This document shows positions 1 to 12,135 of a stretch of 64,000 nucleotides of DNA, in pieces. Within the stretch, counting starts at the first letter, position 1, and the number at the start of each line of letters is the position of its first letter. This DNA is from Sipunculus nudus (Eukaryota; Annelida; Sipuncula; Golfingiida; Sipunculidae): the NCBI GenBank assembly GCA_026874595.1, contig CM049311.1, positions 72,976,953-73,040,952 of the forward strand, given 5' to 3'. The translations under genes and the position numbers were made by a program. The notes below the pieces were generated by a model. That model was given only the letters and a program-made list of their open reading frames with translations. It had not been told where the DNA came from and did no database searches.

Positions 1-397
1 GCAAGAAAAAAAGCATTTATGATGAACATGATGTAAAAAAAATGGTTATCAACATCGGACGTGAGTGCAAGGTTAATTGTTGGTTCCTGTTTGCTTAAAA
101 AATTCAGACATTCTTTCAAACTAAGTTTCCTGGTCTAGGTCTTTACCACAAAGGTCCATCCTCTCCACCCAAGTGTGACTGGGCACTAGTCATGGATGGC
201 AGGCAGATGTATAACAAGCAACCTCCTGGCACCTATCATGGATGCCTGGTTTTGGTGGAGATTGAGCAGGCCCAGTAGACAAGAAAGGTATTAAAGTGTA
301 AAGTCAGAAGAGATGACTTCTTCATAAATGTCAGACTATAAACCCAAACTTTATCTTTTATACTATATGAACTTTAAGTATACTCTGAATGATTTTT
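1..397. other. no gene seen
   Basis: AT-rich sequence with no supported exon, upstream of E1. Confidence 0.5.
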
Positions 398-2959
398 AGC
401 TCAGCTGACTATTAGTTAGGTGAGCTATAGTTGTGGTCCATTGTCCGTCGTCCGTCCATCTGTCCATCCGTCCGTAGATGTGGCATGTTTTGAAACTGTA
501 AGACCTAGGAATCCAAAATTCGGCATAATGTTAGTTGTCCCCAAGATCTCCTACCAAGCCGAAAACTGGGTCTTTGCGACTTTGTTCCTTTGAGAAATTA
601 AGGAAAAACCTCAATTATTTATTAAAAACCTATTTTCAAACTTCAGGACTGCCTAATATCAAAACCACTCATCAGTTTTTCCTCATATTTACCATAAATA
701 ATCCTCTATATAGTTCCTATGTACATGCCCGAAATTAAGTCTGTATTATATAATTTGAAAAAATTATGGGCCCAAACATAATGCATTTTGTAAATAATCA
801 GGAAAGAAATTTGATCACTTAACACAAAACTTGTTAAAGCTAAGACTTTTTTTCCAGTAATATTACTTTTATTTATCAAAATTAAATTGTATACCCAAAA
901 TTAGATCAAAATCTTTAATTTTTTTTAAAATAATAGCAAAAATAAAAAATTGGTACCTTAAATTTTGCCCAACTGTGACCATGGCATGTTTTTTTTCTGT
1001 AACTGCTGTGGATTTAATTTTCAAAGCATATTTTTGTTAGCATTTTAACTGTTAACACCAAAAATTTGAAACCAGTTGATCAATAACTGTAGATTTTATT
1101 CAAGTTTTCAAGCATCATGTCACATATTGTTTACATGAAGCTAGTGTTATGCAGTTTGCTAGAGCTCAGCTCCTGAGCTTCAGCTCTAAGTTCCTTAAAT
1201 TTGGCATACAGTTAGATGTCTCCAAAATCCCCTATCATGCCAAGAATTTGGTCACTAGGACATAATTCCTTCGAGATATTAATGAAAAACTTCATTTTTC
1301 CATTTAAAACCCATTGTTACACTTCAAGACTGCCTAATACCAAAACCACTGATCTGACTTTGATCATATATAATATACATATTTTTCTATACATTCGCTA
1401 TGCACATGCCAGAAATGATGTCAGTATTGCGTATTTTTTTAAAGTTATGGACCCAAACATAATGCACTTTTTAAAAAATCAAGAAAATATTAACTCACCT
1501 AAGATGAGAATTGCTGAAGCTGGAGACTTTTTTTCAGGAATATAACTTTATTTAATCAAGATTCAGTTGTTCACCAAAAATTAAATTATTAAGTTATTAG
1601 CATAAATAAAAAATCAATACCTTAAATTTTGTCCAACTTTGTCAGTGGCACTTTTTTTCCCCTGTAAGCACTGTTGATTTAATTTTCACAGCATATATAC
1701 ATAAGGATTTAACTTTTAAAATCTGAAATTTCAAAGGAATTGATTGAAAAAAGTAGCTTTTGTTAAAGTTTTCATACACCATATCAAGTGTTGTTTACAT
1801 CTAGCCCACCTGGTAGTACAGCCTTCACTTGCATTATGTAACCTACCCCAGGCAGCTTGCCTTGGCTCAGCTTAGCCACTACCAGCAAGCCTTCCCCTCT
1901 GCCCTGCACACCCGCCCCCTTAGATGGTGCATTAACTAGATGAATGTTATAATTTTCTGTATTTCATTTTATTTTTGGCTATGCAATGCTACATTTTAGA
2001 TTTTGTATTTACCACCAGGGTTACAATGATTTAAGTGCACATTTAATTGTGTCCACCAAGTGGTGTATTGCTATATGAAAGTGTGGATGTTCATCAGATA
2101 AGTAATTCCTTACTTGAGAGGAGTAAAAACTTCACCAGGTGTGAAATTGACTATTAATTCCAGTAATAAATTATAGCTTAGATTGTAATTAGCATAATGA
2201 TATTGTTTGTCCCTCATTCAACCAACAGTGTGTATACTTAATTTGAAAAGATGTTTTTATTTCACCAAATTTACTGATTTTTTTATTTTATTTCGGTGAA
2301 TAAGATTAAGCATGTACTGTAAACTCCAATGTGCAAAACTTTTTAATAGTGATTCAAGGAATAATCTTGTAGATGCCATGTTGTGGCATTATTTTCTTTT
2401 AAATTCAGTTTAAACATTTGTGATTTAAAAATAATAAAAATATATGTTTATGCATAATATGACCCAACAACAGCTACACTCTTGATAAATAATGATTGCA
2501 ACTTAGAATTCTAATATTTTAACTTAAATTTTCAGTGTTTTTTAATACAAATTTATAAAACTTGTAAATAAAAAAAAATTAATCAGATAAAAACTATTTT
2601 AATGGAAAAAAAGGATATGCTTAAAATAATAGGCTTATATATAAACTTAAATGCATTATTCCTTTGAAAGTGAAATAAAGAGGTTAGTCCATTCTGTCCA
2701 CTGGCCTGTCCATCTGTAAATTTTTCATACGCATCACAGTATCTCAAAACTTTTACTGTTTTTCTTCATGACAGTCTTGTCAGAGTATTAGTTTGCAATC
2801 ATATATTTAGAACTTTACTATAACCAAGTAGGAGGGCCTCTTTCCTCTTACCTTCTCATATGCTTATATAAATATAAAAAAAAAACATTAAATAGAATAT
2901 TTCGCATTTGCAAAAATTTCAAACTTAAGCTGAGCGCCGTGACCCATGGGTCCCTTGTT
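398..2959 (+). mobile_element. E1: complete group 1 Helentron/HINE-like element, 2.56 kb
   Basis: It begins AGCTCAGCTGAC after five Ts, followed by a GTCC-type microsatellite (about 440-475). Two diverged homologous units (about 500-1185 and 1190-1800) follow. Each runs from a GGCATA..GTTAGATGTC start through CTGCCTAATA and a GCCCAACT box. A unique AT-rich segment leads to GCTGAGCGCCGTGACCCATGGG and CCCTTGTT. Both ends match E2 and, inverted, E5/E8/E9. No enzyme frame is visible, so it is non-autonomous. Confidence 0.75.
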
Positions 2960-4539
2960 TACTGTATAGGTAAAATTTGAAATACCAAATTTCTCCCATA
3001 AATAGCCTTAAGGCTTTTATTTTTTTATCATTCTTTTCTTTGATCTGGTTTCTGAACACAGCAAGCTTCTAGATAAGGTTGCCATATATTTAAGAAAATA
3101 TAATCCAGCGTGGCAGCAAAAATGACCAATGTTTTCTCATGTTTTGATACCACAAGACTTACAATGAAACAGGTGACTTTGAATTTGACATTTCTAGAGT
3201 GCACCAGGTATTTTTCTGTAGAATCCTTGATTTTAAATTTCATTTAAAAAAATAGCTTACAATCTAAATAATTAAAAGCAATTTGTATATATTGAATTTT
3301 CATGAACATGGAATCCAGTTTTATGGGCCATGCATTCACAAAGATGTAGCGAAAGTTGACATTTGAATCCTGTCTTGATCCAGTAGTGCTAAAATGAGTC
3401 TAAATTTTGTGGGAATAAAGATGAAATTTGATAACCTGTGTGACTTGTATCAAATTTTATTTAGAGTTTATATACCGAAGTTATTTTATGACTGAAATGA
3501 TGTAAGCTAAAGGCCCCTAAAGCTGGGATTATTCACAGAATTTACACTAGTGTGATCTGACCACTGAACACAACAGGCTTGAATAAAAGACAGGTGTTTA
3601 TTTTATTCAGACCTGGCCACTAAATAAAGCTGTTTAAGGCTTGGCTTCTTATTGAGGAAATACAGTATTTTAATGATCTTGATGCACATGGGCATTTTTC
3701 TTTAGAAATAGTTCAGGAGGTTACTTTGAGGCACAACATTTTAAAGAAGTAAAACTGGTGTTTCATGAACAAACAGAAACATTAGGATGCCATCTGGATG
3801 TATGAGTGTTTGAGAGAGATAGAGAGAGTACGATCGAGAGAAAAGTAAATGTTATGTTCCCAATGTTCCTAACTTGTAAATAGATGTATTTATTGTAGCT
3901 GGTTCATCATACATGTAGGCACTGATAGGCATTACTGTCCAGTCAGATAGTGTATGTAGCACATCTAGACTGGTTGACACATCATTTGGTCAATGACTTA
4001 TTGTTATACAGAAGACAGATACATATTCATGAGGGTGTTGCATATGCATGAGATCATTTCACAACAAGGGGAATTAATAACTTCAAAACAGATTTTGTGG
4101 TAAGCTTAAAAAAGATTGGGGTCTAGCAATATGTAAAAGAACCAAGTTAAAGTTAGGTTATTAAAAATGTGTTCTTGATAAGTTTGCATAGAATCCTACT
4201 TAAAACTTAAAATTGAATAAAATTACAATACCATATAAACTGATGAATATGCAACTCCCTTCAGGATTGTTTCTTCAGGTACAGCAAAAAAAAAATAAAT
4301 ATAAAAAAAAATTAAATTTAACTAAGATCAATAAAGTATGGAATTCTTTAAAAATTAGTTTAATCAGCGACATCAGATAGGGACCTATTATGTCTTTGTT
4401 TTAAATAATTGAAACAACAAAGGAACCACAAAAAATAAAATAATCTGGAATTAACAAAGAACAAAATGAATCTCTTTCTTACCTGACTTTTCAAAGACTA
4501 AATATATCATGTACTTATTATGATTTCCTGTCTTTGCAG
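2960..4539. other. region between E1 and TMEM45; probable intron and 5' flank
   Basis: A short GAGAGA tract near 3814-3842 and A-rich stretches are visible. An upstream non-coding exon of TMEM45 may lie here or further away; none could be identified. Confidence 0.4.
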
Positions 4540-4645
4540 GTTTTAAAGACCATTGCAGGTGAAGTGATCTTTATCCTTGGCAACACCTTCCCCATCCATC
4601 TGCTCTGTGACATCTCCTGATTGGTTCAAGAACAAGAAGAAGAAG
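4540..4645 (+). other. TMEM45: probable 5' UTR part of the TMEM45 exon, after a splice acceptor
   Basis: A pyrimidine-rich tract ending in TTTGCAG at 4533-4539 looks like a 3' splice site 106 bases before the start codon. A second CAG lies at 4556-4558. This implies at least one upstream non-coding exon, which was not located. Confidence 0.45.
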
Positions 4646-5533
4646 ATGGGTACTTTTGGGGGCCACGCCCTTCCGGGATCATTCTTTATAATTTTTGCCG
4701 TTTGGTGGACAGTACAGATATTTCGTCGTTACTACAGATCTTTGCAGAAGAATGGAGCCCCGTTCAAATCAAGCTTGACATTCCCATCCTCATGCTTATG
4801 TGGCAGGTTAAAAAACTATGAAATTGAAGGAGCTATCAAAATTTTCTTTTGTTTGGTAGGCTTTACGGGGGAAATCATAACAGCGCACAAAGATGGACGG
4901 TTTGTCCACATGGGAAATGGACAGCATGCCACCATGTTCTTCTTTTTTGGTATGACCGGTGTTGTGGATTTGCTGGTGCACCATAGAATTCCACTGCCCA
5001 AGGATATTCAGTATGTTATGATGACCTTGGCCCTGTCTGTTGAGTGTCTACTTTTTACGTTCCATCTTCACGGCCGAACAGAGATGGACAAACAGATCCA
5101 TTATCTTCTCGTGATAGCAGTGTTTCTAAACATTGTGGCTGGTTTGGCAGAAATGCGTTATCGGAGGAATGTGCTTTCACCGTTGACCAGGACCTACTTT
5201 TTCTTGCTGCAAGGCACATGGTTCTGGCAGGCAGGCTGGATCTTGTATCCACCATTCGGGGAAGAATGGGATGAGGATAACCACGAACAGATGATGGTGA
5301 TCGTGATGATTTTTGCGTGGCATATGGGAGTTAACCTCATTTTCATGCTTGCTCTTGGAGGCATCATTGGTTGTATTTACCGTTGCCGGGGTGAATTTGA
5401 ATACAGTGGCTACAACAGGCTTGAAATGATGACAGTGAAAAAGAACACAAATGGGCATACAGTTGTCAATTTAAATGAGGATAGTGAAAGTGACCTGGAG
5501 TACCAAAAACCATTAGTCAGCACAAAACAGTGA
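4646..5533 (+). CDS. TMEM45: TMEM45/DUF716 family multi-pass membrane protein
   Basis: The frame gives 295 residues, close to the usual TMEM45A/B length (about 275). The start is the ATG at 4646, with A at -3 and G at +4; the frame is open upstream but has no ATG there. The N-terminus MGTFGGHALPGSFF matches the family start. About seven hydrophobic segments follow: near residues 10-27, 57-76, 96-114, 120-142, 150-167, 185-202 and 220-245. The HLHGR motif and the FWQAGWILYPP stretch after the sixth segment fit DUF716. The tail is hydrophilic and acidic (NLNEDSESD). Vertebrate TMEM45 proteins sit in intracellular membranes and their biochemical role is poorly defined, so no function is assigned here. 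The coding sequence is a single exon, whereas vertebrate homologues are split over several; a processed retrocopy or lineage-specific intron loss is possible. A or B paralogue status cannot be decided. Confidence 0.93.
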   Translation: MGTFGGHALPGSFFIIFAVWWTVQIFRRYYRSLQKNGAPFKSSLTFPSSCLCGRLKNYEIEGAIKIFFCLVGFTGEIITAHKDGRFVHMGNGQHATMFFFFGMTGVVDLLVHHRIPLPKDIQYVMMTLALSVECLLFTFHLHGRTEMDKQIHYLLVIAVFLNIVAGLAEMRYRRNVLSPLTRTYFFLLQGTWFWQAGWILYPPFGEEWDEDNHEQMMVIVMIFAWHMGVNLIFMLALGGIIGCIYRCRGEFEYSGYNRLEMMTVKKNTNGHTVVNLNEDSESDLEYQKPLVSTKQ

Positions 5534-6577
5534 TATAAATCATACACATTAATGGTGGAAAATGCAATCAAGCTTTGGCTGAAAGAAAAAAGAAGAAAAT
5601 TTTCAGCTTTTTACCTGGTGACCAAGTGAAACATCACGTTTCATATGAACCACCTGATGTTTATTGTTTAGCTTCAACATACACATAACCCTGTCAGGTC
5701 TCATAGCGTTTATCACGTGTTATGTCGGGCATTAAGGCTCAGAATAGATAAATGCATGATAATATCATTGCAGCTTTTGCTAATCTTCTACTATTAATTG
5801 GCTAACAATTGTTAACTTGTAATACTGTGTGGAAGCCTAGTCCATTTCATCACTTATCAGTTGTAAAACAGGTTCATTACTCATAACTGATTGATTGTTA
5901 CTTACTTGTAGTATTATTGTTGTCATGACAAACATATACTAATAGTTATTTTAGTTTCTTGATAATTAGTCATTCAAAATCATGGAATGCCAAAAATACT
6001 AATCATCTGATTCTCTTTCTATGCATCCATATCCTTTTTGTAATCCTGGCTTGTAATTTACATAACAGTTTTGAATATGTAAATATACCTGGATGAATAC
6101 CTAAAAATAACATCACACACCTAGAGTTAATTGGATGTATGAGAGAATCATCTTTCTTTTGCAAAATATGCAACACTTCTGTTTACTGGTTAGAAAAGAA
6201 ACAACCACATGTAACAGTTCCTGATTGGATAAAGTTTGTACATGTAACGAATACAAAGATGGCAACTCATGGAAGGAACTATTAGAACATCATAAATTAA
6301 GAGATAAAAAAGTCGCAAAACACAAATTTTTTTAACTGAATAATCAATTCTGTATTTCATCTGATTTTATTAAGATGCAATACTGGAGAATATTATTATA
6401 TTGCTTGTATGCTTGGACAGGACAAAATGGGTTTCTTTGATATTATGGCACTGTGTTTGCTTTACTGGGGATTGCTCTATTTATGGCAATTCCAGGTAAG
6501 AGTAGGAATATCAAAATATTGAGTGCCAGATTCATGATACCATGACTGATTTTATCAGTTCATCCAACTTAAAAAAA

Positions 6578-6583
6578 AATAAA
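6578..6583 (+). terminator. candidate poly(A) signal for TMEM45
   Basis: This is the first exact AATAAA noticed downstream of the TMEM45 stop, about 1.05 kb away and at the end of an A-run. The hexamer alone is weak evidence in AT-rich DNA. Confidence 0.25.
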
Positions 6584-6848
6584 TCAGTCTGTAGTATATT
6601 TAATGAGTGTATGCACAAAGACAGAGAGGAAAAGAACGTACATTTTCAAAAGGAAATGTGTGATATATCCATGACAGTGTAAAGTCTGGACATTCTGGAA
6701 AGTAAAGCAGAATTGCCAATATGAACGCAAAAACTGGGCGCACATACAGTACAAACCTGCCCATCGTCTTTATCTCCCTGAACATTACAACACCAGAAAC
6801 ACTTGTTTACAAGCAGTCATTATCATTAATATTAATCACAATCGGCAC

Positions 6849-6950
6849 CAATGAATACTGAATAAGGGGCACAAAAAGCATTATGATGAATACTTAATAT
6901 AGGGCACCAATAAACATATGATGAATACTTAATATGGGGCACTTAATGTG
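6849..6950. repeat. three imperfect copies of an ATGAATACTTAATATGGGGC phrase
   Basis: Variants occur near 6850, 6888 and 6921, about 35-40 bp apart, in the region downstream of TMEM45. Confidence 0.6.
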
Positions 6951-8939
6951 TACTTTTAGTTCATAGGAAGAAATGTTATTTTCTCCTTGACTGTTGCTAT
7001 TAATATTACCATGGCAACATGAGATACAGTAAAGGAAGGCATGCCAAGGAAGCTTAATTTCTCATTCACACTCAGGAGTATTTTTTTCCTGTTTTTACGA
7101 GTGTTATAAGAGTGATACCTGAAAGTGTATTATTGCTGCCAAACCATTTCCAAAATGGAGACTTCATTTTAGGGGGAATAAAATACAGGTGTGTCAAATT
7201 ATACTAATTTCCCAAAGGGTCAAAACATAGCAAGGTATGCTTGGTATTTAAGTCCTTTAACATGGAGGCTGGTAGAGTCACAAAAGTTTACAGGAAAGTA
7301 TTTAATTAATATTGCTTATAAAAATTACAACCAGGCTTGCTTGTTTTTTAAGTATTGGTGCCCATGAGGTTGTTGTGATTAATAAATATCATTGGTTCCT
7401 ACACTGAAACATAGTTGTCAAATGTGGCGGTTTTTAAATGTAGCCATGACATATTCCTGTTGTAAAAGATGATATTTTTGGTGATATAAATATGAATTTT
7501 GATATACATGGGGACATTTAAAAAAAACAAGGTATTTTGAAATGTTTCAGACCAAATATTTACAGATCTAATTTTCTGCTTCATTGTTGACCACCAATTG
7601 AAGAAAGAAGGTTTCATAAATCAGGATGAAATTAATGTAGGGTACTGTGGATAAACAGAGACATATTTTGATAAAAATTTTATCAGCTAAGATTGTTTCC
7701 CTTGATAATTTGATAAGTTTGTCAAAAAGATAGCAGTGTCCTACTTTATTCCATACACAACATGAGGCATGGCGGCTTTTATAACATTTATTTGTCATAT
7801 TTAAGATAACAAGTGACAGTCTATTTATTCAAAAGACATATGACATGATAATCTTGGTATTGCTGGTATTATATATGAAAAAAAAATCTGATGTATTTTC
7901 TTATTATTGGCAGGATATGGGATGATCATTAGTATGCTTAATTAAGCAGATTTTTATAGTTAAACCAATGATATTTTCACATTTAAATGATAGTTAAATT
8001 TTTTTTGTGTAATATACAGTTTTGCTCATTTGACAATGAACACTGTCTTCTAGATCAACCACTTGGCCAAGCTACTTTTTGTGTGCTACTCATTAGTTTG
8101 AACAGTACCCTGCAGGTGGCAGCAGTGATTGACTAAGACACATCTGTGTTGACACAATTCTGATGATACTAAATCTTATAAACACATGCAGGGGAAAATT
8201 GATGGTGTTCAGTGTTGTGTTTAAGGATGACTGGAACATTTGATTCTTATTGGAATTGGTTGTGATGACAAAGTCCAATGTTTAATTATCTTCAAAGTCA
8301 GATCAATATGTTTTGATTCTGTGCACAAAAGATAATTAGACCTGATTAGACTGTGATATGATCTCAATCCCCAGGAAATACCATCCAAACTGAATGAGAC
8401 ATCAGGAAAATACCGATAATATATTAGTAAAATCTGGTGTGATAAGATCTGGTTTATTCTCATTACCATTCCATCGCATCTTTAGGAACCCAGAACTGGA
8501 AGCTCTTGAGTTCTACTGTGCTGACCTCTACTGTGAAAATGATGAACTTGTTTCCAAGGCCCTATGATGGCAACATATATTTAAAAAAAAAAAGAAATGT
8601 AACATGTATTTATGCAGATTTTTGTAGAAGTCCTGAGGGATAATTTTTGCATAAATAAAATCTTATGAAAATTTAAAATCAATATTGATAAAGAATGTTA
8701 CATTATAATTAGTGTACATTATACAACATTCAAGTTTGTAATTTATACCTGATTTTAAAATAAATTATTTGCTGTATATTGGTCTAGATGGCATAGAATA
8801 AGAAAAGTATTTGTATATTCTGAACTTGAGATAAATAATTACTATACACAATACAGGTTTCCATAAGCATCATGCAGTTATGATTGGAATTATCTTTTTG
8901 TAGGATTTGGTCTGGAATTGTGTAATGATCTATGGAATC

Positions 8940-8948
<9 letters not shown>

Positions 8949-9003
<55 letters not shown>
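8949..9003. repeat. (TA)n microsatellite
   Basis: An uninterrupted AT dinucleotide run of about 55 bases. Confidence 0.98.
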
Positions 9004-9004
<1 letters not shown>

Positions 9005-10009
9005 CAATTAAGTTAGTAGTTTCTTGATCAGATATCCATGACAAGTTGGTTGTCATTGTCTTTAATATTGTGTTAGTGTGTGTGTATAAATATATATATA
9101 AACTTTAAATGTATAAATTATTTTATGTACATCCTATCCTGGATAAAGTTAAGTATGCACAGAGAGAATATGAGACAAGACATGACAAGATTATTAACAT
9201 TCATGTGAATGGAACTGCATTCACAGTTTAAAGAAGATATTTTGAAGGAGATATATGATAAGTATTTACACCTTCAGCTGATTCATCATAAAAAAGTCCT
9301 TGTTAACAGGTGATGTCAGGGTCTCCTGAATAAAATCCTGGATTTATATATATATATGAGATCATTATCACATGCTAGGAATGTCCCAATTTTTTTTTCA
9401 TGAATTTTTCAAAATGCCAAGTGTACCTATTGGAGTGCCTTTTAAGATAAGTCAAAGTTATATGGAAACCAACATAAAAACTTTAGTCATTTGTGCATAT
9501 TTAATTAATATTCTGGTTTGTTATCATGTTATAAAGGGGGTTTACCAAACCTATATTTGTTCACCTGGTATATTCCCCTGCTTGGTGCAGTGTTAATGTG
9601 TGATTTATGGAGTAAACCGTTTACTTGTCTTAAATCAAAAAGGGTTACTCCAGAAATAAGTGGTCACTACGTATCACAAAGATGAAACAGTGGAACTATC
9701 ATGTTGATTTAAACTGTATTGTGAGTAGTATATATGTCATATACAAAAATGGTATTTAACAAAGTGTTTTGTTGTATAGGTAACTAGATATATTTGTGTG
9801 ATTTATTTACAAGTTTTTGTTCTGTCCCTTTTATTATTTTGGTAAAAGGCATTTTATATTGGTTTAAACATGATTGCCACATTATCACAGTGATTATATT
9901 ACTGTAATTTACTCATCTAAAATTCAGAGAATAATTTCTTAGGCTAAGAGTTCATATAATAGCCAGATGTTTTCTAGACAGCCAAAATAAAATATTTATA
10001 GCTTTATAA

Positions 10010-10109
10010 CGGGGGATGGATCATGACGGGGTTTCAGGGTTGCAACCCTCCCCCCTTTTTATAGATTAGCCCCAGCAACCCCCGTTTAAAGAAATCCTGG
10101 ATCTGGCCC
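10010..10109. mobile_element. 100-bp MITE-like element flanked by TTATAA
   Basis: TTATAA lies on both sides (10004-10009, 10110-10115). The ends form an imperfect inverted repeat (GGGGGATGGATC against GATCTGGCCC). The interior contains AGGGTTGCAACCCT. Confidence 0.4.
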
Positions 10110-11439
10110 TTATAATTACAGGGCATCAATACTGTTTTCTGTTTTGTTAAAATTAATAGTTTTGTTGTTTTCCAGTTCATTTATTGTTCATATTTATACT
10201 TTGCACATTTATTGCACATCTGTTGTTGATGGGGAAGTTTGTAATCAAAATTGTCCTTCAGATTATATATATGTTAACACTATGCAGCTAATCAGGATAT
10301 GCACTTTGTTTATGGCTGTGGACTTTGTTTTGTACAATCATATGCCTTAATAAAGCTTATAAACGGCACAAGACCTTCCTACTCAAGTCCGTCACCCTGG
10401 ACAAGCTAGGACATGGCTGATATCCTGTATATATGGTTCTGCTTGGGTCATTTGGTCCGTCACATTAAAAGGTGTGCACACTGTAGCCATTCTCTCAGTA
10501 GATACTGAGTTACTGTAGACTGGCTCTCTGCTTTAACTTGACACATAAATGACACAAATAGATGCCCATTTACCATGTGCAATGGCAGTGCAGGGTATCA
10601 GTCTAGATTAAATTGATTTTTGGAGTGGGTGCACACAAATTAATGGGTGCTTTGCTTAATTAATCTCAGGTGTCTGTAACAGCTCATCTTATGACAATTA
10701 TCATTGTGATTGTGGAATTCTAAACATTGTGATTTAAAAGTTTTATTTTTATATGCAGGTTAGATAGGCATACATAAAGGTCTACTGATTCAGAGGAACA
10801 TTCCAGCAAAACGTTCAGCTTATATAAGTACTTCTCATGTTAGAGAATTTAATCTCAGTGGTCGGCTCTTGTACATAATTAACTTTTGGTAATTGATTAT
10901 ATGCAATACATCTTGTTGAATTGTTAAGATTTTCACAAACAGCAGGCACATTAATTACTTTCTTAACTAACAATTATGATTAAAGGTAAAGAATATTTGC
11001 ATATTTTTTTTGTAAAACCCAGGTGTTTTTAATAAAAATCTGAAAATTAAACCACTCTTCAGCACAGTTAATTTCACAGAATTTAAAATAGTCACACAAC
11101 AGGCACGGATGTATTCAAATCATCAACCACTTAATGTGATGTAAAACATTTTGTTTTTTAATGTGTTTGGTGTTGGACAAGTACAAGTCTTTAATAAATT
11201 TTGTTAGTTTCAGTACAAAATAGAAATTCATTCTTAAAGGAATTACCTGTGTATGAAATGTTGGTTGTGCAGATATATTGCTCTTTATTAAGTATGTGCA
11301 TAGGTAAAAATTAGGAAGCCAAGTACCGGCAATCATCTATCAGTGAATAAAGAAAATGTCTTCATATATTCAGTGTTATAAAGTTGTCAATATAATTGTA
11401 ACCTTAAGTGCATTTACTCCAGTGCCTCACGTATAATCA

Positions 11440-12135
11440 GAGACCAGATGTCATGAGTGTTATTCGGATAATCTTTATCTAGTTCATGTTTGTTATGAGA
11501 TAATCATCCATACCTGATCCATATTTGTTACCTGACCATAATCCATTCCTGATTCTTGGTTGATTTCTGACAGTAATAAAATGAATCTTTCATGTTTTTT
11601 TCTGACAATCCATATATGATCCATGTTTTTCTGACAATAATCCATACCTGATCCATGATTGATAATGATAAATGATCCATTTTTGTTATCTGACCATGAT
11701 CTGTATGGATCGATGTTTGTTATCTGACTAAAAACATAATCAATATGGATCCATGCTTGTTATCTGATCATAATCTGTATTGATTGATGCTTGTTATCTG
11801 ACCATTATCTGTGTCTGAAACTTGTTTGTTACCTAACAGTAATCTTTACCTGATCCAGGTTTGTCATTGGACAATAATCCATACCTGATCCATATTTGTT
11901 TTTAGACAATTATCCACACCTGATCCGTGTTTGTCATTGGACAGTATCCATAACTGACATGTTTGTCATTTGACAATTATCCATAAATGATCCATGCTTG
12001 TAATTGTTAATAAATGATAAATGTTTCTTATCTGACAGTTTTCCATCCCAGATTCATCCTTGCTGTTTGACAATAATCCATACCAGATCGATTTTGTTAT
12101 CTGACAATCTATACCTGATCTGTTTGTATTCTGAT
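11440..12135 (+). repeat. degenerate minisatellite, unit about 36 bp
   Basis: The phrase CCATACCTGATCCATGTTTG, then TTATCTGACAATAAT, recurs about 18 times with substitutions and small indels. Confidence 0.75.

Larger units (their letters stand above)
5534..8948. other. TMEM45 3' flank, probably including its 3' UTR
   Basis: AT-rich, no coding evidence. The short minus-strand frames here lack family similarity and splice context. Confidence 0.45.

Noticed and set aside
535-738. Recurrent 67-codon frame (also 14797-15000 and 57622-57825 on the minus strand), and the related 1216-1545, 46544-46762 and 48951-49169 frames
   Set aside because: They are copies of the same unit of group 1 elements, with no conserved start context, no domain, and stops at varying places. 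They are repeat sequence, not genes.
398-2959. Classical Helitron (5' TC, 3' CTRR, A^T insertion) for group 1
   Set aside because: The ends do not read TC...CTRR, and the empty site shows a T-run rather than an AT dinucleotide. Helentron/HINE-like organisation fits better.
4577-4645. N-terminal extension of TMEM45 upstream of the ATG at 4646
   Set aside because: It would begin at TTG, not ATG; family members start at the MG(N/T)F position, and the Kozak context at 4646 is good.
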